Positions 18,794 through 23,737 of a stretch of 23,737 bases of DNA are shown piece by piece (within the stretch, counting starts at the first letter, position 1; each line of letters begins with the position of its first letter). The translations under genes and the position numbers were made by a program. The stretch is taken from assembly GCA_011763485.2 (NCBI GenBank), contig JAANSK020245720.1:1-23737 (forward strand), read 5' to 3'. The stretch is from Isoetes engelmannii. Lineage: Eukaryota; Streptophyta; Lycopodiopsida; Isoetales; Isoetaceae. Below the pieces are notes generated by a model. That model did not search any database, was not told the origin of the DNA, and saw nothing but the letters and a program-made list of their open reading frames with translations.

Positions 18794-19575
18794 GAATTTA
18801 GGACCTTTAGAGTTCTTGCTTGGAACATATTTGGCCGAACAGCAGACAAGATTGTAAGCGCTAAGAACATGTGGGATCAAGCTGATTTGGTAATTCTGTC
18901 TGAAACATGGGATTATGAAGGAAATTCTCCTCCAATCATGCCTGCCTTTGACATGATAGAGTTTGTATGGAATCTGAAAAATCTGGAATGGTCCGTGGCT
19001 TTGGAGCATAGCCGTTTATGTGCGAGAGACAATGTGCCATTTGGTGTCATTAGTAAGCAAGCACGTATTCAATCAATATATGTGGCTGAAGATAGGTGAC
19101 GGGGATGAAGCAGCTTACCTTGCTACGTGCTATTTTGCTCCTTTGAACATGCCAATATATGAATCCCATGGGTTAAGTAGATCGCAACCACTGCATTCAC
19201 TTACACTAGAAGCTCTTGCATTATGCCAAAACAGTGAGATCATGATTGTTGGTGACATGAATGCTTGAACAGAAAGCCAGCAAGTAGTTGCTTATCAAAA
19301 TGAAGGAAATGTAGTCTTAGAAGAAGTGACTCATCCGTGGAGCAGACACTCGGAAGGTAATATCAGAAACAACATGGGTAACCATTTGCTAGTTTTTGGA
19401 GCTTGTTGCAACACAATCATAGTGAATGGTCTTAAAAATTATCAAGGTTCAGAAAGACTCACTTGTTACAAGGATTCAGGTGCACAGAAGTGGGAATGCT
19501 GACATGAGTAACGAGAAATCATGTGGAAAACACGATCGCCAAAATTTCCAGGGTTTCTGCATTAAGTCAATATAT
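18794..19575 (+). pseudogene. LINE ORF2 AP-endonuclease domain, split by the organelle insertion
   Basis: It reads FRVLAWNIFGRTADKI (catalytic Asn region), LVILSETW (catalytic Glu), then after a frameshift near 19090 MIVGDMNA followed by a TGA (19263-19265), VFGACCNTIIVNGL, and VTRNHVENTIAKIS. These are the conserved endonuclease blocks that nick target DNA. The last block (normally SDH) appears as ESGHPSLLFTLN only after the inserted organelle DNA, at about 20275. The domain has at least one frameshift and one stop besides the insertion. Confidence 0.8.
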
Positions 19576-19866
19576 GTAGAGTGAACCAGTCCCTAAGGAA
19601 CCCCCGACAGGGCGAACGATGGGTACACGAGAGTGACGTGGTAAGCCCCCACGCTAGGGTTCCCTGCAATCTGCTCCCGCTACAGGTTAGGGGGCCGCCT
19701 ACACGATCTCTTAACCTTCGCTTATCCAAACATGATGTCTGTCACACATTCTGGGTCAAATTCCTTGCGGAACGTACCTCGGGAGAAGAAGTAAGGGGGC
19801 GAGCCGTATGATGGGAAACCACCGTGTACGGTCCTGTGAGGGGCTCGTGTGTGTCTACCCTCGGAT
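19576..19866 (+). ncRNA. 3' part of a mitochondrial group II intron (domains V and VI)
   Basis: Domain V is 34 bases, 19801-19834: it begins GAGCCGTATG (with the AGC triad), has a GAAA loop closed by TGG/CCA, and ends GTACGGTCC. Domain VI follows: GAGGG pairs with CCCTC, with an unpaired A (19857) as likely branch point, and the intron would end at AT (19865-19866). The upstream part is probably from domains III-IV. The 5' part is missing, so it cannot splice. The exon start near codon 231 of cob resembles the known cobi693 insertion site, but I judged that only from the protein position. Confidence 0.82.
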
Positions 19867-19956
19867 CCAGCAGGTTGGGTAGCATTTGCCATCTCTCTTT
19901 CTCTTTCGGTTTTTCATGCACCTAATCTTCTGGGGCATCTTGACAATTATATACCT
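19867..19956 (+). pseudogene. cob: cob (cytochrome b) exon fragment of mitochondrial origin
   Basis: Thirty codons reading AGWVAFA, then APNLLGHLDNYIP, match the conserved cytochrome b stretch ending LGHPDNYIPANP. It follows directly on the group II intron 3' end. The frame is open, but the match stops at NYIP and the sequence turns into rRNA. HLD in place of HPD is a substitution. Cytochrome b is the mitochondrial complex III subunit; this nuclear piece makes nothing. Confidence 0.85.
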
Positions 19957-19962
19957 GGTGCG

Positions 19963-20073
19963 GGTAACAAAATTCCTTGTCGCACAAGTAGCGACCTGCA
20001 CGAATGGTGTAACAACTGCCCCCCTGTCTCCAACGTGGACTCAGTGAAATTGAATTCTCCGTGAAGATGCGGA
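19963..20073 (+). pseudogene. rrnL: Mitochondrial large-subunit rRNA (rrnL) fragment
   Basis: AAAATTCCTTGTCGCACAAG, GCGACCTGCACGAATGG, TGTCTCCAACGTGGAC and GAATTCTCCGTGAAGATGC follow in the order of domain IV/V of large-subunit rRNA (E. coli about 1930-2060). The TTGTCGCACAAGTAGCGACC form and GAATTCTCCGTGAAGATGCG match the plant mitochondrial, not plastid, version. Matching ends after GCGGA. It is a fragment of about 110 bp with no function expected. Confidence 0.88.
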
Positions 20074-20249
20074 TGATTTGGAATACGGTGTGTTCCCTCC
20101 CAAAAAATTCTTCATCTTTCTCAAATAATCAAAGAAGGGCAAAGAAGTCAAGGCGTTGTCTCAAGGGGCTCTCGGCTTTTCGTAGCCAGCCTTAGGGTTG
20201 TCCGTGTTGTGGGTGTAGTTGATTACCTCCTTACATCGCCTACAATGCT

Positions 20250-22710
20250 TAGGAGACTTTCACGTGGAAAATCGAAAGCCGGAATCAGGCCATCCCTCTT
20301 TACTGTTCACATTGAATCACTTCTCTAGAACGAGACTTGTGAACAAGCTTTGCAATATCCATTTTAAGCTAAAAGCTGAAAAGAAAGAGAACTATATAAT
20401 GCTTGGCGAGAAAATGTGTGCAATTAACTGGAGTGTTCCAATTGAGGACCAAGCAACAAAACTAACTCGTGGTGCTGCTTACATAAAAGCCTCTACAGCT
20501 ATGGCTTTGAAAACCTATAAGTCATTAACAAAGAGAAAGAAGCGCATATTCATGCAAGCTCAGCAAGAACTGCTTTGGCAGTTATACACGAAATCATCTA
20601 AAACGTTTTGGAATATGTCCCAGAAAAATAAATCAGCATATGATGATCTGGATCCAAAAGACTTATTGAAACTTGCGTGATCATTGTATTTTCTCCCGAA
20701 TTTAGAAGTTATGCCTTCAGTAGTCATAGAGGAATATTTTTTCTCTGAAATAGAAGTTGCAGAACACATAAACTACATGGCAAATGGCAAGGCTCAGGAC
20801 TTGGATGGCTTATGTGTTGAACTAATAAAGTGAGGCGAATCCAATCTCATTTCTTTGGTGACCAAGCAATTGAATATGGAAATGCGGCATGGGCTGCCTA
20901 AGGAATGGAAGATAAGCAAAATAGTCCCCCTTCACAAAGCTGGCAAGAAAACAAATGCAGAGAACTATCGCACCATCATGGTGGGGAGTCTTTTCTCGAA
21001 ATTGTTAGGTGGTTTGATTGAGACAAAGCTGAGTTCTTGGCTGAAAATGCATGATAAACATGCAAAGGGGCAAGCAGGATTCCGCAAGGGGTATATGGCA
21101 CATTAGATCACATTCTCTCTATGCGTGTGTTATTTGACAATGCTAAGGGTCCTAAGTCAAAACTTTTTTGCTGCTTCGTGGATTTTACCAAAGCATTCGA
21201 TAGGGTATCAAGAAAGAAGCTACGGATAGAATGACACACATAGGAGTCCCATTGCATTTAAGAAGCGCAATGGCTAAGTTATATGAGGAGGTACTCGCTA
21301 AGCTATCAGTTGATATACCGCAAACCATACAAAGCATTATTGGCGTGAAATACGATGTCCCTTGCCCTCTACTCTTTTTGGAATATTCATAGATGAGCTT
21401 GAAGCTTGGTTGGAAGAGCAAAAGGAAGTGGGTGTCATGCTAGGAAATGTTGTGCTACAGATTTATTTATTTATTATATATTATATACAGATTTATTTAT
21501 GTATTATATATTTATTTATTTAGTAGTTTAACGTCATACCACTTTGGCAACATCCCTTCTGGAAGCTATGACGATTATATGCTGACGATATTGTACTATT
21601 GTCCAGGGATGAGCAGGGGCTCCAAAGACTTATAGATGTGCTTTGCTCCTTTTGCACCAGCGTAGATATGAAAGTCAATCTTGGGAAGATTGAGGTGCTT
21701 GTAGTGGGTAACAGAGATTAGTATACCTCTCATTTTGGCCAGGATGAAATAGAGCAAGTGAAATTGTATAAATATCTGGGCCTTGAATTCGCGGCTTATT
21801 ATAGTTGGAAGGAATGTATGAATAAATGTATAACATGTGCAAAGCGTGCTCTATATGGAATGCTGAACATATGTAGAAACATGAAACTACAATCATGGGC
21901 TTTGAAAAGGTCTATGTTTAGAGTTCTTGTACAAACGGTGATCTTATATGGTGCTCAAGTATGGGGAGCTGGAATTTCGGGCAACTTATGGGGCAAGGTG
22001 GAGATTGTGCTAAAACTATTTTTGCAAACAGAACTTGGGATAAAATCCCAAACACCTTATCCTATTATGCTTGCAGAGGTAGCAATGTTACCACTAGAGG
22101 CCAAAGCATTATGCATGGCATTGGTTTATGTGGCAAACATTAAGCAATTGGCAGGTGATAGACTAGCTCATGTTGCTCTTGAGGCATCGTGGACAAAAGA
22201 CTGGTACAATGATGTGCTGGCATGGTCTGAAAGGTGGGGTTTGAAGGAATGTGATTGGCCAAGTGAAGAAATGAGTATAAGGGATGTGGTACAAACTGAA
22301 GTGTTGCAGAAACTTTGGGCGAAGCAAGGATCGCGAATGAATTTCTATATGAGAGATATCAACCCAATGCTTGTGTATGGGGACAATGATTATATGCTTG
22401 CACACGTTCCTTTGTCATTTAGAAGATGCATATCTAGGTACCGCACAAGTTCTCATCATTTGGCTATCGAAACAAGATGCTGGGTAGGGATGCCAAGGGA
22501 AGCACAAACATGTGGATTTTGCTCACTATAGAAGATGAGCATCATGCTTTTATAGTTTGTGAGGCCTATGCAGATTTTAGGGAGAGATACATGATAAAAA
22601 CACATGACCTTTCTTCTTTGTTTGACATACCAGCAAATATTTTAGGGGGTTATATCCTGGCAGTTGAAAAGCACAAGACTTTTCTTTTAAAACTAAAAAA
22701 TTTGCGTTGA
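20250..22710 (+). pseudogene. LINE ORF2: endonuclease end, reverse transcriptase and C-terminal region
   Basis: After the endonuclease end (SGHPSLLFTLN) comes a linker, then RT blocks: LPKEWKISKIVPLHKAGK and NYRTIMVGSLFSKLL (20895-21030), CFVDFTKAFDRV (about 21170-21205, first catalytic Asp), CPLLSTLFGIFIDELEAW (about 21363-21415), and YADDIVLLSRDEQ (from 21578, the remaining two Asp intact). The C-terminal part (21758-22531) continues VILYGAQVWGAGI to HHLAIETRCW, and a frameshift divides the zinc motif CGFC from EDEHHAFIVC (about 22508-22566). There are several frame breaks, and 117 bp are inserted just before YADD. Confidence 0.85.
21461..21577 (-). mobile_element. Short reversed retroposon tail inserted before the YADD box
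   Basis: LINE sequence is continuous from GNVVLQ (ending about 21460) to YADD (21578). Between lies AT-rich DNA with many TTTAT units. Its reverse complement contains GATGTTGCCAAAGTGG and TATGACGTTAAAC, a diverged copy of the tail block at 1-76 and 23066-23124, followed by TAAA-type repeats. So a very short 3' end of that retroposon family seems to have inserted in the minus direction. ACAGATTTATTTAT occurs twice inside (21457 and 21487). Confidence 0.65.
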
Positions 22711-22729
22711 GTTCTAAACAGTTTTTTAT

Positions 22730-22790
22730 CGCTTCATGACTCCAAGGGTCCAATGAAGCGTGAACAAATCATTCATTCATTCATTCATTC
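22730..22790 (+). repeat. LINE 3' hairpin and ATTC tail
   Basis: CGCTTCAT (22730-22737) pairs perfectly with ATGAAGCG (22753-22760), and an inner GACTC/GGGTC helix with a CAA loop stacks on it. Ten bases later five ATTC units (22771-22790) end the element. A stem-loop next to a simple repeat is how many LINE RNAs present their 3' end to their own RT. Confidence 0.75.
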
Positions 22791-23013
22791 AAAGGCCTAA
22801 TATCTTGTCTATTTTTATGACACCTTTTCATTTTTGGATTGCCCGGTGGCAATTCGTTAGGGGGAGAATGGGTTGTGAGCATCTTGAGGTATATTTTTTG
22901 AAATTTTTCTAATATGAGATAGCCAAAGGTTTTTGCTTTTTTTACGCCAAAATTTTTTTAGACTCGCCGGATTGTCGTTGCATACTCATTTGTTTAATTT
23001 GTTCTGTTTGTAA
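22791..23013. other. Short non-coding interval
   Basis: It contains a purine run TTAGGGGGAGAATG (22858-22871) resembling an LTR-retrotransposon polypurine tract, but no LTR is visible beside it. Nothing else is supported. Confidence 0.3.
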
Positions 23014-23124
23014 GGACTTCGGGTCCTGCTCTGGTTAAGGACTTCGGTCCCTTCTTGTACTGTGTTGTCGCATGTCCTCTAGATGCTGCCTTTGTGGCGT
23101 GACGTTAAAATATACTTCCTTCCT
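23014..23124 (+). mobile_element. Retroposon 3' end with two UUCG-type hairpins
   Basis: Two small hairpins come first: AGGAC-TTCGG-GTCCT (23013-23027) and GGAC-TTCG-GTCC (23039-23050, a textbook UUCG tetraloop). Then comes the block GTCGCATGTCCTC, GATGCTGCCTTTGTGG, GTGACGTTAAAATATAC and TTCCTTCC (23068-23123), nearly identical to positions 3-58. It is the 3' end of the same retroposon family, with only two TTCC units here. Confidence 0.65.
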
Positions 23125-23184
23125 AATTCTTTTAGAATGCAAAGTGGCATTGGTAGATATATGATATAATTCTAATAAGATCCT

Positions 23185-23737
23185 CCTAGAGAGAACAGAA
23201 ACTAGAAAGAGAGAGAATACATTGAGAAAGAGAGAGACTAGAGAGAGAATAACAACAGAGAGAGAAAGTAGAGAGAGAATAGAGAGAAACTAGAGAGAAA
23301 AAAGCAGTAAGGTAGAGAAACTAGAGAGAAAATAGAAAGAGAGACTAGCGAGAGAGAGAGAGAGAAACTAGAGAAAGAATGGAGGGAGATGAGCTAGAGA
23401 GAGGGACTAGACAGAGAGAGAAACTAGAGAGAGAATGGAGAGAGAGAGAGAAACTAGTGAGCGGAAATAGAGAGGGAGTAAAAAGAGAGAAACTAGAGAG
23501 ATAAATTTGAGAGAGAGAATACATAGTGAGGGAGAGACTAGAGATGGAGAAAAACTAGAGAGAGAATTAAAAGAGAGAGAAACTAAAGAAAGAAACTAGA
23601 GAGAGAATGCATAGAGAGCAACTAGAGAGAGAATAGTGCGAGAGTATAGAAAGAGAATAAAAAGAGAGAGGAAAAGTGAGAAACTAAAGGGAGAATCGAG
23701 AGAGAAAAATTAGCTAGAGAAACTAGAGAGAGAGAGA
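23185..23737. repeat. GA-rich degenerate tandem repeat, runs off the window
   Basis: About 550 bp of GAGA runs broken regularly by AACTAGAGAGAGAAT-like units. The plus strand is nearly all purine apart from the CT of each CTAG and scattered T. It is a degenerate minisatellite on a GA microsatellite base, continuing past the end. No gene is seen. Such tracts can form triplex DNA and bind plant GAGA-repeat factors, but nothing here shows use. Confidence 0.9.

Larger units (their letters stand above)
19576..20250 (+). other. Nuclear insertion of mitochondrial DNA (NUMT), chimeric
   Basis: About 670 bp that do not belong to the LINE. From left to right: the 3' part of a group II intron (19576-19866), a cob exon fragment (19867-19956), a mitochondrial large-subunit rRNA fragment (19963-20073) and about 177 bp I cannot assign (20074-20250). 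The three identified parts are all on the plus strand. LINE protein is continuous in sense across the flanks (VENTIAKIS before; DFHVENRKPES after), which places the insertion inside the endonuclease. Exact borders are uncertain by some tens of bases. Confidence 0.85.
18270..22790 (+). mobile_element. Near-complete LINE (copy D) with two nested insertions
   Basis: A non-LTR retrotransposon in plus orientation: ORF1 remnants (about 18273-18793), AP endonuclease (18794 to about 19575), RT with YADD box (about 20250-21720), C-terminal region with a zinc motif (about 21758-22710), 3' UTR hairpin and ATTC tail (22730-22790). It is interrupted by organelle-derived DNA at about 19576-20250 and by a short reversed retroposon tail at about 21461-21577. 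Each interruption sits inside conserved protein that resumes on the far side, which marks them as later events. Point stops and frameshifts show it is inactive. The exact 5' end and target duplication were not found. Confidence 0.85.

Noticed and set aside
19576-19866. Mobile group II intron integrated directly in the nucleus
   Set aside because: It is 3'-partial, has no maturase and is still joined to its cob exon, so passive transfer of mitochondrial DNA is simpler.
19963-20073. Plastid 23S rRNA origin
   Set aside because: The GTCGCACAAGTAGCGACC and GAATTCTCCGTGAAGATGCG forms fit plant mitochondrial rRNA, not the plastid version.
22855-22880. LTR retrotransposon polypurine tract
   Set aside because: The TTAGGGGGAGAATG run looks right, but no LTR, integrase or second copy of flanking sequence is visible.
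1-23737. CRISPR array or bacterial-type operon
   Set aside because: No regular repeat-spacer structure; introns, LINEs and SINEs show a eukaryotic nuclear genome.

Overview
The window looks like nuclear DNA of a land plant, most likely a seed-free vascular plant such as a fern. Three things point that way. It holds an intronless PLS-type pentatricopeptide-repeat (PPR) gene with many MYGKCG repeats. It holds a six-exon trichome-birefringence-like (TBL) gene. It also holds a piece of mitochondrial cob with the 3' end of a group II intron in front of it, and cob introns are typical of bryophytes, lycophytes and ferns but are normally absent from seed plants. The lineage call is an inference; no species is claimed.

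Layout. Positions 1-76 are a retroposon 3' tail. 387-2687 is the PPR gene and 3484-5871 the TBL gene, both on the plus strand, with a small Tourist/Harbinger-like MITE (3023-3292) between them. From about 5.9 kb on I see no intact host gene. 6.3-6.9 kb has two exact tandem duplications. 7362 and 12899 carry related DNA-transposon-like termini facing each other. Between them lie a tRNA-Gly-derived SINE head with an adjacent tandem array (8265-8775), two decayed minus-strand LINE reverse-transcriptase (RT) fragments (9441-10690, including a 10-base assembly gap) and unassigned open segments, one with a 39-bp coding minisatellite (11495-11689). 13065-15040 holds two 5'-truncated copies of one LINE family lying head to tail, and 17692-17850 a third copy on the minus strand; all three end in TATTC-type repeats. 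An exact 44-bp palindrome lies at 15723-15766 in AT-rich DNA.

The richest region is 18.27-22.79 kb: a nearly complete but broken LINE (ORF1 with RRM/C-terminal domain, AP endonuclease, RT with a YADD box, C-terminal zinc motif, 3' hairpin and ATTC tail). Its endonuclease is split by about 670 bp of organelle-derived DNA: 3' part of a group II intron, cob exon, then a fragment of mitochondrial large-subunit rRNA, in an order not expected in a normal mitochondrial genome. Its RT is split again just before YADD by a short retroposon tail in the opposite orientation. That tail belongs to the family also seen at 1-76 and 23014-23124. The window ends in about 550 bp of GA-rich repeats.

The only genes likely to work as host genes are the PPR gene (organelle RNA processing or editing) and the TBL gene (Golgi polysaccharide O-acetylation); nothing links them functionally. 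The rest is layered mobile-element history. It is useful because several retroposon 3' ends can be compared side by side: they end in short tandem repeats, not poly(A), and several carry a stem-loop.
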